64,000 bases of DNA. Origin: Fischerella thermalis PCC 7521. GTDB taxonomy: Bacteria > Cyanobacteriota > Cyanobacteriia > Cyanobacteriales > Nostocaceae. The notes under the pieces were generated by a model, which was not told the DNA's origin, did no database searches, and was given only the letters and a program-made list of their open reading frames with translations. Both the position numbers and the translations under genes were made by a program. Every line of letters starts with the position of its first letter. The first letter of the stretch is position 1. The stretch lies in the NCBI RefSeq assembly GCF_000317225.1, contig NZ_AJLL01000103.1, positions 1-64,000 on the forward strand. The letters run 5' to 3'. Shown here one piece after another: positions 24,067 to 34,095 of the stretch.

Positions 24067-26505
24067 CTAACCAATCATCAAATAAATTGCCCAAATTGCC
24101 ATTGCCCGCAGATAAGTACTAGCGCGGAAAGTACCGACAGCAGTAATTGCTTCTGGTGTGCGGAATTGCAATCCATTTTCGTAAATTTGCCTAACTACAG
24201 TTTCTGTCAATTTCATTGCTTCGTCTTTCATACCCATCTGCACCATGAAAGCCGCTAAACCAAAATTGATCCCCGTCCATACTTCTAAAGGATGGGTAGC
24301 TTGGGGGTTTTCTGGTGAACCATCAGGACGCAGACCATTAGCAGCACCAAACTGACCATGATGAAACTTCAGGAAACAAGCGTTGTAAACGGTTTTCAAT
24401 GCCGACAAAGCGCGATCGCGCTTTACAATATCAGGTAATCCCAACAAACGGGCATAGAACTGACCACACAATTGGTCTGCCATCACCACATCCGAACCAC
24501 TTTCGCTATCTAGTCGATAATATTGACCATTCCAGAGTTTTGCTTCATAAATGGGGCGAGATTGTTGTAACCAAGTTTCGTAGATAGATTTTTGAACCGC
24601 CAAGTCGCCAAGATCGCCAAGAAAATTTTCGGCGTTATCTGTATCTCTGCGGTTTGTTATCAAAACATCACAAATTGCGATCGCAGCTTCTAATGCTGCT
24701 AACCACAATCCACCACAATAAGCACTCACTCCCTGTAGTCGCCAATCATCAAAAGTTTGATCAGGCGCACCAGAATTTTCCGGAATCCCATCGTTATCTA
24801 TGTCAAAAGTTTTTAGATAGTCGAGGGTTTCTACAATGGCATTCCAGCATTCTGCTAGAAATGTAATATCATCAGCACCAGTGAAAAGAAAATCGCGGTA
24901 TACCTGCAAAACGAAATCACAACCTAAATCCTTCCACAAATTACAATCTTGGTAGCTGGTATAATTCGTCTTCTCCCAAACATGTTCATTAGGTGCGCCT
25001 AAATCATGAGGTGTTGCTCCTGCAACCTTTCGGATAGCAAAGGGACTTTCCGCACCGACTGTGTAGTAGTAGCCAATTACACGAGTAGTTTGATCGCTCA
25101 CTGGAATTGCGCGGGCAAACGCACGCATGACCGCCTTCTCTAATTCTGGAAACAGCATCAATAGAGCAAAAGAGCCATAAAGCCGGACATCCAAACTTTC
25201 ATACCAACGGTAGTCTAGGCACTCCAACACTGCAAACTGACCAATGGGATCACGCTCAGTTGCTGCACTCCAGAGAGTACCACCAGCAGAAAGGTCGTAA
25301 AGCTCATTAAATAAGGCCATCTTAAACCAGTCTGGTAAATCTGCACGCTCAAGAATGGGTTTCTGCCATGCTTGAATTTGTGCTTGCCAAGCCTGGTATT
25401 GTTTTAGTGCTATTAATGCGATCGCCCACGCATTCTTGCCATCATTACCAAAAAAGTCTGTATATCTGCGGTAGTAATTGATGCCGGCCGCAAATTCTGT
25501 CACCGGGAAATCCCAAGTTAAAACAAAAGGGATCTCTAGTGTTTCCCCTGGCTGTAGAGTAAAACGCACAGCAAGCGCAGCTGCAATTTGTTCACCCTCA
25601 ACTGCTGAGGTATGATCTAGATAGTTTGGTAAGGAGCCATCTTGAGCAAAACTTTGCCACACATCCTCGCCCGTGCCTCTAGGCTGCCAACGGCTATGAT
25701 AAAAAATTTCTAGTTTGGGATGTTTGCGAGTAGCAATGCACCACTGTCCTTCTCCCTCTTGGATAGGTTGATCCACGCCAACCCGACCCAGAACACAACC
25801 AATATGTTCACTATTTTCAACTAGTTGATTAAAATTATCTTTACTTTCGCCTAAGGGTGGCTGGTACTCATAAACCGGACTACCATCATCCCGCATTTTT
25901 ACCTCTGGGGATTTCAAGGCATTAGTAAACCAACCTACCATATTTTCCCAAGTGAGCATTATGCTCAAAGCAATAGATGCGTTGGTGGGATTGTGTGCTT
26001 TCCACACAAAAATTGCCACAGGGTAGCTAGTTTCTTGGTAATTATTTGCCCAGATCGGAGAAAATTGTTCACAGGTTAACTGGGTTTTATACACCTGTTC
26101 ATAAACAAACCAACTGCGCGGATAAAGGGCATGATAAGTTCCAGTGATACCTTCTTCATTTTTAATTGTTGGGTACCACTGCCAAGCAGCTAAACTCCCA
26201 TCTTCAGGTGGTTGTGTACATAAAGCATATGCCTGAGTTCCTGCTCCAGTACGTTCAAATACACTAAATTGACAACCAGGGATATTTTTAAAGACGTGTT
26301 CGCCACCATCAATATGCCACAGATTAAAATCTCCCCGCGAAGAACGACCAATACAACCTGCACCAAAACCACCTAAGGGCATTCCGTGCCAAGGCCCATC
26401 ATCAATGTTGCTAGCATAGCGAACAGTATAAGGCTTGTCCCAACCTAAACCAATGGGACGACTCCAAGTGCAAGAAGGGATTTGCGGGGAAGATTGATTT
26501 GTCAT
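24067..26505 (-). CDS. GH116 family glycoside hydrolase (GBA2-type beta-glucosidase)
   Basis: An 812-residue protein similar to the non-lysosomal glucosylceramidase/bile-acid beta-glucosidase group (GH116). The N-terminal beta domain begins with GMPLGGFGAGCIGRSSRGDFNLW (41-63). The (alpha/alpha)6 domain holds the conserved YESLDVRLYGSFAL with the likely nucleophile Glu436, and FDDW (585-588) with the likely acid/base Asp. It has no signal peptide, as is usual for the cytoplasmic or peripheral members. Its natural substrate is a beta-glucoside, possibly a glycolipid, but is not known. Residues 617-639 (TNRRDTDNAENFLGDLGD and a few more) are encoded by a copy of the CTTGGC-type dispersed repeat and probably form a surface loop. 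The gene stands alone, downstream of the hetC region and on the same strand. Confidence 0.88.
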   Translation of the reverse strand: MTNQSSPQIPSCTWSRPIGLGWDKPYTVRYASNIDDGPWHGMPLGGFGAGCIGRSSRGDFNLWHIDGGEHVFKNIPGCQFSVFERTGAGTQAYALCTQPPEDGSLAAWQWYPTIKNEEGITGTYHALYPRSWFVYEQVYKTQLTCEQFSPIWANNYQETSYPVAIFVWKAHNPTNASIALSIMLTWENMVGWFTNALKSPEVKMRDDGSPVYEYQPPLGESKDNFNQLVENSEHIGCVLGRVGVDQPIQEGEGQWCIATRKHPKLEIFYHSRWQPRGTGEDVWQSFAQDGSLPNYLDHTSAVEGEQIAAALAVRFTLQPGETLEIPFVLTWDFPVTEFAAGINYYRRYTDFFGNDGKNAWAIALIALKQYQAWQAQIQAWQKPILERADLPDWFKMALFNELYDLSAGGTLWSAATERDPIGQFAVLECLDYRWYESLDVRLYGSFALLMLFPELEKAVMRAFARAIPVSDQTTRVIGYYYTVGAESPFAIRKVAGATPHDLGAPNEHVWEKTNYTSYQDCNLWKDLGCDFVLQVYRDFLFTGADDITFLAECWNAIVETLDYLKTFDIDNDGIPENSGAPDQTFDDWRLQGVSAYCGGLWLAALEAAIAICDVLITNRRDTDNAENFLGDLGDLAVQKSIYETWLQQSRPIYEAKLWNGQYYRLDSESGSDVVMADQLCGQFYARLLGLPDIVKRDRALSALKTVYNACFLKFHHGQFGAANGLRPDGSPENPQATHPLEVWTGINFGLAAFMVQMGMKDEAMKLTETVVRQIYENGLQFRTPEAITAVGTFRASTYLRAMAIWAIYLMIG

Positions 26506-26588
26506 CGCCTGAGTTGACAGTGTGCAGTCACAATTAAAGAAGACTAGCGCGATGTGTAAATTTTCTCAAGTTGTCTGGCAATTTGATC

Positions 26589-26738
26589 CTCAAGGTTAGC
26601 GATCAAGAAAAGAAAGGCTGGCTGAAAAAAGAACATATTAAAGAGTTTCCTTGTCAAGATTTACGCACTATTGACGCTCTTTGGACAAAGTACAGCCAAG
26701 GACACTTTGGTTTTAGTGTATGGAAACTATCACCCTAA
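26589..26738 (+). pseudogene. GUN4-domain fragment
   Basis: A 49-codon frame without a start codon reads VSDQEKKGWLKKEHIKEFPC and then QDLRTIDALWTKYSQGHFGF. This is the core of the GUN4 domain (the pattern FPC-x-DLRTID-x-LW-x-KYS-x-G-x-FGFSV), which binds porphyrins in chlorophyll synthesis regulators and is widely reused in cyanobacteria. The upstream half and the C-terminal part are missing and the frame stops soon after FSVW. Its 3' end overlaps the start of the Uma2 gene in another frame. Confidence 0.75.
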
Positions 26739-27313
26739 ATGTTCCTCCTAGTGTGGCTCTCACAGATGAGCAATTTTATCATCTGTGTATGGCGAATGAA
26801 GAATGGCGCATGGAGCTAACAGCTGAAGGAGAATTAATCATTATGCCACCAACTGGTGGAGAAAGTGGGATTAGAAATTCCGAACTGAACTTACAAGTAA
26901 GTTTGTGGAACCGCCAGACAAAGCTAGGTTATGTTTTTGACTCCTCCACCATCTTTAAATTGCCTAATGGTGCAAAGCGTTCCTCTGATGTTTCTTGGGT
27001 ACGTCGGGAAAGATGGGAAGCTTTGTCTATTGAAGACAGACGAGGCTTTCCCCCTCTTTGTCCAGACTTTGCGATCGAACTACGTTCCCAAACAGATAAC
27101 TTGCCAAAATTGCAAAGCAAAATGCACGATTACCTAAACAATGGACTTCGCTTAGGTTGGTTAATTGATCACCAAACTCCCCTAGTGGAAATTTACCGCC
27201 CAAATCAGGATGTAGAAACCCTTTACTTTTCTGAACAAACTCCGACTACTTTATCAGGAGAAACTGTACTACCCGGATTTCTTCTTGACCTAGCTCCTCT
27301 TTTTAATCTTTGA
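26720..27313 (+). CDS. Uma2 family (DUF820) putative endonuclease
   Basis: A 197-residue member of the Uma2/DUF820 family, abundant in filamentous cyanobacteria. It has the family start (LTDEQFYHLCMANEEWRMELTAEGELIIMPPTGGESG) and a PD-(D/E)XK-type core (SSDVSWVRRERW, then CPDFAIELRSQTD). Complete families usually have Glu-x-Lys/Val-x-Ser after the PD; here it is ELRSQTD. The ATG at 26720 fits the family start; there is no clear ribosome site because the upstream DNA is a GUN4 remnant. These proteins are often scattered singly and their role is not settled. The convergent GIY-YIG gene ends 12 bases downstream. Confidence 0.85.
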   Translation: METITLNVPPSVALTDEQFYHLCMANEEWRMELTAEGELIIMPPTGGESGIRNSELNLQVSLWNRQTKLGYVFDSSTIFKLPNGAKRSSDVSWVRRERWEALSIEDRRGFPPLCPDFAIELRSQTDNLPKLQSKMHDYLNNGLRLGWLIDHQTPLVEIYRPNQDVETLYFSEQTPTTLSGETVLPGFLLDLAPLFNL

Positions 27314-27324
27314 TAGAAGTAGAT

Positions 27325-27870
27325 TTATTTCAAATCCAACAATCCTTCTTCCTTCAACTTGGGATTAAATCGAATTTGCATTTGCAAGCCACGTACCTCT
27401 AATACCTTTAAAATTTCCGCCTCGACTCGCCGCGCTACATTTTTAAGAATTTTCATTTTAGCTATTTCATCATTAACAGGGTTTTCGTAATTTGCTTGTT
27501 CTTCAGCGGTCATTACTGCTTTCGCATCTATTGGCTGTGTCCATTTTCCCTTTTCATTGCTGTTACCCACAGGCACACAACCATTTTCTTCTATCCAAGC
27601 CTTTTCAATATTTTCTAATACCGCACGGCTGGGACGTTCAATCGTTTGGACTTTTACCCAGTAACATTGTTGTGGCTGACGCACAATGTGTTGCTTAAGG
27701 CTGAGATAAACATCACGAGAATACCCCACAAATTGCAGCGTTTTTTGTTGGTCAAAAATTGCATAAACTCCGATTTTTCCTTGTAAATATTCAGGTAATT
27801 GTCCGTTATCGTCAATGTAAGGAATGTATTCTAAATTCGCTAAAGCAGGAATATTTGTGTCTGTAGTCAT
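27325..27870 (-). CDS. GIY-YIG nuclease family protein
   Basis: A 181-residue protein whose first half has the GIY-YIG pattern: GKIGVYAIFDQQKTLQFVGYSRDVYLSLKQH (about 31-61), with GVY and VGY as the two motif halves and Arg in the right place (YSRD), and a later Glu in RAVLENIEKAWIEENG. The second half (about 120-181) is helical and ends with an RFNPKLKEEGLLDL tail. The catalytic residues look compatible with activity, but many such proteins have no known role. It converges with the Uma2 gene. The upstream spacer (27871-27972) is filled with short TTAGTGGT-type repeats. Confidence 0.75.
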   Translation of the reverse strand: MTTDTNIPALANLEYIPYIDDNGQLPEYLQGKIGVYAIFDQQKTLQFVGYSRDVYLSLKQHIVRQPQQCYWVKVQTIERPSRAVLENIEKAWIEENGCVPVGNSNEKGKWTQPIDAKAVMTAEEQANYENPVNDEIAKMKILKNVARRVEAEILKVLEVRGLQMQIRFNPKLKEEGLLDLK

Positions 27871-27972
27871 AAAATTGAGTTAGTGGTTGGTGGTTAGTGG
27901 TTAGTCAGTAGAGACGCCAAGAACATCGCGTCTGTACGTTAGTAGTTAGTAGTTGGTATTTCCCCTTTTTCC

Positions 27973-28305
27973 CTAATCCCCAATCCCTAATTTCTTATAA
28001 ACAGCACAAAGCCGACTAGGTTTAAAAATCTTGGCTGTGAACATGAAGTTAGGCGGAACGTTGATAATGACGTACTCCTCCGATTCATGGTATTTTTCAA
28101 ATTCAGCTGGCATTCCTTTGGGAGTAGCTATACTGTAAGGAACTGGCTGAAAAAGCAATTCTGTAAATTCTACTTGTTCACACTCCAAGTTTTGGCAAAT
28201 TTGATTCAAAAATGCTTCACTAGTTAATAATTTAAATAGATTCTCTTTCGCTTGTGGTTCAAGAGTGAAACTGCTATCGAAATTTTCGATAATTTTTAAA
28301 GCCAT
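27973..28305 (-). CDS. hypothetical protein
   Basis: A 110-residue acidic protein that I cannot assign. The first half is helical (LEPQAKENLFKLLTSEAFLNQICQNLE) and the second half has short beta segments (EEYVIINVPPNFMFTAKIFKPSRL). There is no signal peptide or membrane helix. It lies upstream of the GIY-YIG gene on the same strand with a 102-base repeat-filled spacer, so co-transcription is possible. Codon use looks native. Confidence 0.6.
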   Translation of the reverse strand: MALKIIENFDSSFTLEPQAKENLFKLLTSEAFLNQICQNLECEQVEFTELLFQPVPYSIATPKGMPAEFEKYHESEEYVIINVPPNFMFTAKIFKPSRLCAVYKKLGIGD

Positions 28306-28767
28306 GTTATTGTAGAAAATTTTGCTCTACTGATAAATGTTAAAAGAGTTAGACCTCAGGAACAGTATGTTCCACAAAAATTACTAAAGAATCCTGAGAC
28401 TTAATTCACAGTATGGGATTGTGTGACTACTGTTAGCAGAGAACGATCGCTCTTGATGATGAAAAATTATGAAGACGGGTTTAGCTTCAAAAGCACCAAA
28501 AGCGCCAAAAATCTGGAGTAGGTGAGCAGAGATCGGGAATCGGGGAAAAGCAAATGTGGGGTAACAAGGGAGAGTATGAGGAGTGTGGGGAGTGAATGAC
28601 TTTTGACAAATGACTTTTGACCACTAACCACTAACAACCATCAACTAATGTAGACTCCAATACCAAAACCTGACTTTTTCTCAGAAATCATAACATTGGC
28701 GTTTTGGATGCTATATTAGTAAGTCTAGTAGTGTGTGTACATATTTATAATCTTTCTGGAACTGACT
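28306..28767. other. spacer and rpsT promoter region
   Basis: No gene seen. It contains repeat debris (ACCAAAAGCGCCAAAAA near 28490-28510; CTAACCACTAACAACC near 28622-28637) and then the rpsT promoter region. A possible -10 TATATT lies near 28711. Confidence 0.45.
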
Positions 28768-29070
28768 GTGGCGAATACAAAGTCTGCTCTCAAGCGCGCC
28801 AAAATCGCAGAGCGCAATCGTTTACGCAATAAAGCTTATAAATCAGCTGTGAAGACGCTGATGAAAAAATACTTTGCTGCGGTAGAAACCTATGCAGCAA
28901 ACCCAACCCCTGAATTACAGCAAGAAGTCCAAGCTCGGATGTCGGAAGCCTATAGCAAAATTGATAAAGCTGTGAAGCGAGGCGTCCTTCATCCCAACAA
29001 TGGGGCGAGAAAAAAATCTAGACTAGCTCAAAGGTTAAAAGCTTACACACAGCCAGCGGCCACTGCATAA
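28768..29070 (+). CDS. rpsT: 30S ribosomal protein S20
   Basis: A 100-residue basic protein with the S20 helical pattern: [33 protein letters not shown] at the start and [19 protein letters not shown] near the end. It binds 16S rRNA in the small subunit body. The start is a GTG at 28768 (the frame is open upstream to 28735, but the family begins with (M)ANTKSA). A weak GGA lies 8 bases before it. It heads the order rpsT-tatD-rpoB-rpoC1-rpoC2, which is common in cyanobacteria. Confidence 0.96.
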   Translation: MANTKSALKRAKIAERNRLRNKAYKSAVKTLMKKYFAAVETYAANPTPELQQEVQARMSEAYSKIDKAVKRGVLHPNNGARKKSRLAQRLKAYTQPAATA

Positions 29071-29162
29071 TAATAGTCAATTGTCAATTGTCAGTAGTCA
29101 ATTGTCACTCAACTTTTGACTATGGACTCTTGACTACGGACTCTTGACTAAATAAATAAACA

Positions 29163-29948
29163 ATGCAGCTAATCGATACCCACGTTCATATAAACTTTGA
29201 CGTTTTCCAGGCAGATATAGAAAAAGTGCGATCACGATGGCAACAAGCAGGTGTAGTGCGTTTAATACACTCCTGTGTCGAGCCAACGGAATTTTCTAGC
29301 ATTGCTGCTCTAGCTCATCAGTTTCCCGAAATTAGCATTGCTGTGGGGTTGCATCCTTTAGATGCAGACAAATGGAATCAGCAAACACCAGATGAGATTA
29401 AATATTTAGCTCAGTCTGGCCCTAGAGTAGTAGCTATCGGGGAAACAGGGCTAGATTTTTATAAAGCTGATAATTATGAACAGCAATGCATGGTATTTGA
29501 AGCGCAGTTAAGGATAGCTACTGAACTCAACCTACCAGTGATTATCCACTGCCGTAACGCTACGGCAGAAGTCAGGGACGTACTGCAAAAGTGGAAAAAT
29601 CTCAAAGGCGAGAGTGTACGAGGTGTAATGCACTGCTGGGGCGGAACGCCAGAGGAAACTCAATGGTTTCTAGACCTAGGCTTTTACATCAGCTTTAGCG
29701 GGACTGTTACCTTTAAAAATGCTAAACAGATTCAAGCATCTGCTGCAATGGTGAGAAGCGATCGCCTGTTAATTGAAACAGACTGTCCTTTTCTCGCACC
29801 AGTTCCAAAGCGGGGTGAAAAGCGTAATGAGCCCGCCTATGTTCGCTACGTGGCTGAACAAATAGCCCGCCTCCGAGGAGAAACAACTGAAGCGATCGCA
29901 GCTATGACTACCAAAAATGCCTGTAATCTATTCAATTTGACACTATAA
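29163..29948 (+). CDS. tatD: TatD family metal-dependent DNase
   Basis: A 261-residue TIM-barrel hydrolase. Metal ligands are visible in order: DTHVHINF (4-11), GETGLDFYK (about 97-105), IHCRNA, HCWGG and ETDCPFLAP. TatD proteins are magnesium-dependent 3'-5' nucleases linked to DNA repair and turnover. Length is typical. It lies 92 bases after rpsT in a spacer made of short TTGTCA/TTGACT repeats, and 0.67 kb before rpoB. Confidence 0.93.
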   Translation: MQLIDTHVHINFDVFQADIEKVRSRWQQAGVVRLIHSCVEPTEFSSIAALAHQFPEISIAVGLHPLDADKWNQQTPDEIKYLAQSGPRVVAIGETGLDFYKADNYEQQCMVFEAQLRIATELNLPVIIHCRNATAEVRDVLQKWKNLKGESVRGVMHCWGGTPEETQWFLDLGFYISFSGTVTFKNAKQIQASAAMVRSDRLLIETDCPFLAPVPKRGEKRNEPAYVRYVAEQIARLRGETTEAIAAMTTKNACNLFNLTL

Positions 29949-30615
29949 GCGAATATATAAAACGTAATTATGTGTATTTTCTGGAACTATCTTCTGGAAA
30001 AGAAAATTATAGGGGACAAAAATTATGATATTATTGTACCCTCCAAAAAATATTTAGTTGCGCCATAATGTTTAAGGAGGCAAATTATAAATTTTTCGGC
30101 TTTTGTTGTACTACTACTATATCACTCGACCATCCTCCTAAGCTCCATAGATGAAGCAAAAGCCCATAACCACCTAATTTCCTGTTTAGGTAGAGCTAGG
30201 TTTTGGCTCAAGCATTAAAGTTATAGAAATTTATAAACGAAATTTTCTGTGAGAATTATCCGCCAACCTCAAGCTATACAGACAAGCGCTAGGCTGAGAA
30301 AATTATTTGCTCAGTACTAGGATATCATCGCTCTGGGTTGAAAAAACCGACAGTTTACAAAGGCAACAGTCAAAAGAACTGCGTATGATCAATAGCGCGG
30401 TTTTTGGAGGGGAAGTGAAAAGAGCAAAATACATTCGGGCAAAGCTGAACCATCTTCTGTTTTTAGAAATCCAGCAAAAGGAGCAAATTCCCTATTGCCA
30501 AAATTGCTCTTTCCAGGTTTAATTGCTCCGTTTGCCTACACCTGCACTTTGCAGGTGGTGTAAGGAGAAGTTCCCACACACCAAAAAGTTTAACCAGGTT
30601 GACAAAGGTAGAGGC
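29949..30615 (+). promoter_or_regulatory. rpoB upstream region and leader with hairpin
   Basis: A 667-bp spacer without a convincing gene. Just before rpoB a perfect 8-bp hairpin with a CTT loop lies at 30539-30557 (CACCTGCA/TGCAGGTG), inside a slightly longer ACACC/GGTGT pairing. It has no T run, so it is not a plain terminator; a leader structure or protein-binding site is possible. A GAGCAA/TTGCTC pair lies near 30481-30510. Translation of 30307-30522 gives an open frame with no family resemblance, which I treat as chance. Confidence 0.45.
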
Positions 30616-33600
30616 ATGACTAACGACACAATAATGGAACCCGCCTTTTTGTTGCCCGACTTGATTGAAATCCAGCGTTCTAGTTTTCGCTGGTTTTTAG
30701 AGGAAGGGCTCATAGAAGAACTTAACTCCTTTAGTCCGATTACTGACTACACCGGCAAACTTGAGCTGCACTTTTTAGGTCAGAATTACAAACTGAAGGA
30801 ACCAAAGTACGACGTTGACGAAGCCAAGCGGCGGGATAGCACTTACGCTGTGCAAATGTACGTACCCACACGTTTGATTAACAAAGAAACAGGAGAAATT
30901 AAGGAGCAAGAAGTATTTATTGGAGATTTGCCTCTGATGACAGAGCGCGGCACGTTTATTATTAACGGTGCTGAGCGAGTGATTGTCAACCAGATCGTGC
31001 GATCGCCAGGAGTTTACTACAAATCAGAAATCGATAAAAACGGCAGGCGTACTTATTCAGCTAGTTTAATTCCTAACCGGGGAGCTTGGCTGAAATTTGA
31101 AACAGACCGTAACGACTTAGTGTGGGTACGCATTGACAAAACCCGCAAATTGTCGGCCCAAGTACTATTAAAAGCCTTGGGATTGTCAGATAACGAAATC
31201 TTTGATGCTCTGCGTCACCCCGAATATTTTCAGAAAACCATCGAAAAAGAAGGGCAATTTTCTGAAGAAGAAGCCCTGATGGAACTATATCGCAAACTGC
31301 GTCCGGGTGAGCCACCTACCGTCTTAGGTGGACAGCAACTCCTCGACTCTCGCTTTTTTGATCCCAAGCGCTATGACTTAGGGCGTGTAGGACGCTACAA
31401 ACTCAACAAAAAACTGCGTCTGCAAGTACCAGAAACCATGCGGGTACTCACCCCCCAAGATATCTTGGCGGCGGTCGATTACCTCATTAACCTGGAATAC
31501 GACATTGGTAGCATAGACGACATTGATCACCTCGGAAATCGGCGAGTTAGAAGCGTCGGTGAATTACTACAAAACCAAGTCCGGGTTGGTTTAAACCGTT
31601 TGGAGCGGATTATTCGGGAGAGGATGACTGTATCCGATGCTGAAGTTCTCACTCCAGCTTCCTTAGTTAACCCCAAGCCTTTGGTAGCAGCAATTAAAGA
31701 ATTCTTTGGCTCCAGCCAGTTGTCGCAGTTCATGGATCAAACCAACCCCTTAGCAGAATTGACACACAAACGTCGTCTTTCTGCCCTGGGACCCGGTGGT
31801 TTGACTCGCGAGCGTGCTGGTTTTGCCGTCCGTGATATTCACCCCTCCCACTACGGACGTATTTGTCCCATTGAAACACCAGAAGGTCCCAACGCTGGTT
31901 TGATTGGTTCCTTGGCAACCCATGCCCGGGTGAACCAATACGGCTTCCTAGAAACGCCCTTCCGACCAGTGGAAAATGGGCGCGTCAGATATGATTTGCC
32001 ACCAGTTTACATGACTGCCGACGAAGAAGACGATTTCCGGGTAGCGGCTGGAGATGCTCCCATAGATGAAAATGGTCATCTGATAGGGCCAGAAGTACCT
32101 GTACGCTATCGTCAGGAATTCTCCACTACAACTCCAGAACAAGTAGACTATATAGCAGTCTCCCCCGTACAAATTGTGTCGGTAGCTACGAGCATGATTC
32201 CCTTCTTGGAGCATGACGACGCTAACCGCGCTCTCATGGGGTCAAACATGCAACGTCAAGCAGTACCCCTGCTCAAGCCAGAGCGTCCATTGGTAGGGAC
32301 AGGCTTAGAAGCACAGGGAGCCAGAGACTCCGGGATGGTAATTGTCTCGCGTACCGACGGTGATGTCACCTACGTCGATGCGACCAAGATCCGGGTACGT
32401 CCACGGGTACGTCCAGGTGAGGAAAACGCCAAACCCCCTGCTGAAATCGAGTACATCTTGTCCAAGTACCAGCGCTCCAACCAAGACACATGTCTGAACC
32501 AAAAACCCCTCGTCCGCGTCGGTGAACGGGTTGTTGCTGGTCAGGTGCTAGCAGACGGTTCCTCTACCGAAGGTGGAGAATTGGCACTAGGACAAAACAT
32601 CATCGTCGCCTATATGCCTTGGGAAGGCTATAACTACGAAGACGCAATTTTGATTTCCGAAAGATTAGTACAGGATGATGTTTATACCTCAATTCACATT
32701 GAAAAATATGAAATTGAGGCTAGACAGACAAAACTGGGGCCCGAAGAAATCACCAGAGAAATTCCCAACGTCGGTGAAGATGCCCTACGAAATTTAGATG
32801 AACAGGGAATCATCCGCATCGGTGCGTGGGTAGAAGCTGGAGATATTCTCGTCGGTAAAGTCACTCCCAAAGGTGAATCAGACCAACCACCAGAAGAAAA
32901 ACTACTGCGGGCAATCTTTGGTGAAAAAGCGCGGGATGTGCGAGACAATTCCCTACGCGTACCCAATGGTGAAAAAGGACGCGTCGTAGACGTGCGGATC
33001 TTCACCCGCGAACAAGGCGATGAACTACCGCCGGGAGCCAACATGGTGGTGCGGGTGTATGTAGCCCAGAAGCGGAAAATCCAAGTCGGCGACAAAATGG
33101 CAGGACGTCACGGCAACAAAGGGATTATTTCCAAGATACTTCCAATAGAAGACATGCCCTATTTGCCTGATGGTTCACCAGTAGATATTGTCCTCAACCC
33201 CTTGGGTGTACCTAGCCGAATGAACGTTGGACAGGTATTTGAGTGTCTTTTGGGTTGGGCTGGTCACGTCATGGGAGTGCGGTTTAAGATTACGCCCTTT
33301 GACGAAATGTACGGTGAAGAAGCATCCCGCACCATTGTGCATGGCAAATTACAAGAAGCACGGGATGAAACTGGCAAAAACTGGGTATTTAACCCAGATG
33401 ACCCAGGCAAAATTATGGTATATGACGGCCGCACTGGTGAACCCTTCGACCGACCAGTAACAGTAGGTGTGGCTTACATGCTGAAACTGGTACACCTAGT
33501 AGACGATAAAATCCATGCTCGTTCTACTGGTCCATACTCCTTAGTTACCCAGCAGCCTTTGGGTGGTAAGGCCCAGCAAGGTGGTCAGCGGTTTGGAGAA

Positions 33601-33939
33601 ATGGAAGTGTGGGCATTGGAAGCCTTTGGTGCAGCTTACACATTGCAGGAATTGCTGACAGTCAAATCTGACGATATGCAAGGACGCAATGAAGCACTAA
33701 ATGCGATCGTCAAAGGCAAAGCCATTCCTCGACCGGGAACACCAGAATCTTTCAAAGTCCTAATGCGAGAATTGCAATCTCTAGGATTGGATATTGCCGT
33801 CCACAAGGTGGAAACCCAAACAGATGGCAGTACCGTAGACGTAGAAGTTGATTTAATGGCAGACAATAGTGCCCGTCGTACACCTCCACGTCCAACCTAC
33901 GAATCCTTAAGCCGCGAGTCGATGGAAGAGGAAGAATAA
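30616..33939 (+). CDS. rpoB: DNA-directed RNA polymerase subunit beta
   Basis: The 1107-residue beta subunit. Conserved landmarks are present: [19 protein letters not shown] at the start, the [16 protein letters not shown] block, the rifampicin region ([30 protein letters not shown]), [21 protein letters not shown], the NYEDAI block, [13 protein letters not shown], and the C-terminal [30 protein letters not shown]. The start is the ATG at 30616 ([16 protein letters not shown]), with AGGTAGAGG just upstream; an open frame reaches 30523 but runs through the leader hairpin. The length fits cyanobacterial beta, which lacks the large insertions of E. coli. rpoC1 follows after a 156-base spacer with a long inverted repeat. 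Confidence 0.98.
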   Translation: MTNDTIMEPAFLLPDLIEIQRSSFRWFLEEGLIEELNSFSPITDYTGKLELHFLGQNYKLKEPKYDVDEAKRRDSTYAVQMYVPTRLINKETGEIKEQEVFIGDLPLMTERGTFIINGAERVIVNQIVRSPGVYYKSEIDKNGRRTYSASLIPNRGAWLKFETDRNDLVWVRIDKTRKLSAQVLLKALGLSDNEIFDALRHPEYFQKTIEKEGQFSEEEALMELYRKLRPGEPPTVLGGQQLLDSRFFDPKRYDLGRVGRYKLNKKLRLQVPETMRVLTPQDILAAVDYLINLEYDIGSIDDIDHLGNRRVRSVGELLQNQVRVGLNRLERIIRERMTVSDAEVLTPASLVNPKPLVAAIKEFFGSSQLSQFMDQTNPLAELTHKRRLSALGPGGLTRERAGFAVRDIHPSHYGRICPIETPEGPNAGLIGSLATHARVNQYGFLETPFRPVENGRVRYDLPPVYMTADEEDDFRVAAGDAPIDENGHLIGPEVPVRYRQEFSTTTPEQVDYIAVSPVQIVSVATSMIPFLEHDDANRALMGSNMQRQAVPLLKPERPLVGTGLEAQGARDSGMVIVSRTDGDVTYVDATKIRVRPRVRPGEENAKPPAEIEYILSKYQRSNQDTCLNQKPLVRVGERVVAGQVLADGSSTEGGELALGQNIIVAYMPWEGYNYEDAILISERLVQDDVYTSIHIEKYEIEARQTKLGPEEITREIPNVGEDALRNLDEQGIIRIGAWVEAGDILVGKVTPKGESDQPPEEKLLRAIFGEKARDVRDNSLRVPNGEKGRVVDVRIFTREQGDELPPGANMVVRVYVAQKRKIQVGDKMAGRHGNKGIISKILPIEDMPYLPDGSPVDIVLNPLGVPSRMNVGQVFECLLGWAGHVMGVRFKITPFDEMYGEEASRTIVHGKLQEARDETGKNWVFNPDDPGKIMVYDGRTGEPFDRPVTVGVAYMLKLVHLVDDKIHARSTGPYSLVTQQPLGGKAQQGGQRFGEMEVWALEAFGAAYTLQELLTVKSDDMQGRNEALNAIVKGKAIPRPGTPESFKVLMRELQSLGLDIAVHKVETQTDGSTVDVEVDLMADNSARRTPPRPTYESLSRESMEEEE

Positions 33940-33944
33940 ATACT

Positions 33945-34004
33945 GGTTGTTTGTTGATAGTTGGTGGTTGTTTGGATTTTCCAACCAACCAACAACAAAC
34001 AACC
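33945..34004. repeat. long inverted repeat in the rpoB-rpoC1 spacer
   Basis: GGTTGTTTGTTG (33945-33956) is complementary to 33993-34004, and an inner GTTGGTGGTTG (from 33960) pairs with CAACCAACCAAC just before it, giving a long imperfect hairpin made of the GTTGTT/TAGTGGT short repeat found in many spacers here. It has no T run after it. It could slow or partly stop transcription between rpoB and rpoC1, or simply be repeat debris. Confidence 0.7.
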
Positions 34005-34095
34005 ATCAACTAAAAACTAAATACTCCTCCCACTAGCACGGCTAATTATGCCCGTGTTGTTTGTAAAGTCATAACTTAAACGCAGCATTAAACAG

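Noticed and set aside
30307-30522. 71-codon frame before rpoB
   Set aside because: No recognisable family and no ribosome site; it ends in the rpoB leader.
30523-30615. Extended N terminus of RpoB
   Set aside because: It reads through the leader hairpin; all RpoB proteins begin near [11 protein letters not shown].
32694-33095. 133-codon minus-strand frame in rpoB (and others in rpoC1, rpoC2 and pnp)
   Set aside because: Antisense to conserved domains, Ser/Arg/Pro-rich, no homologue features.
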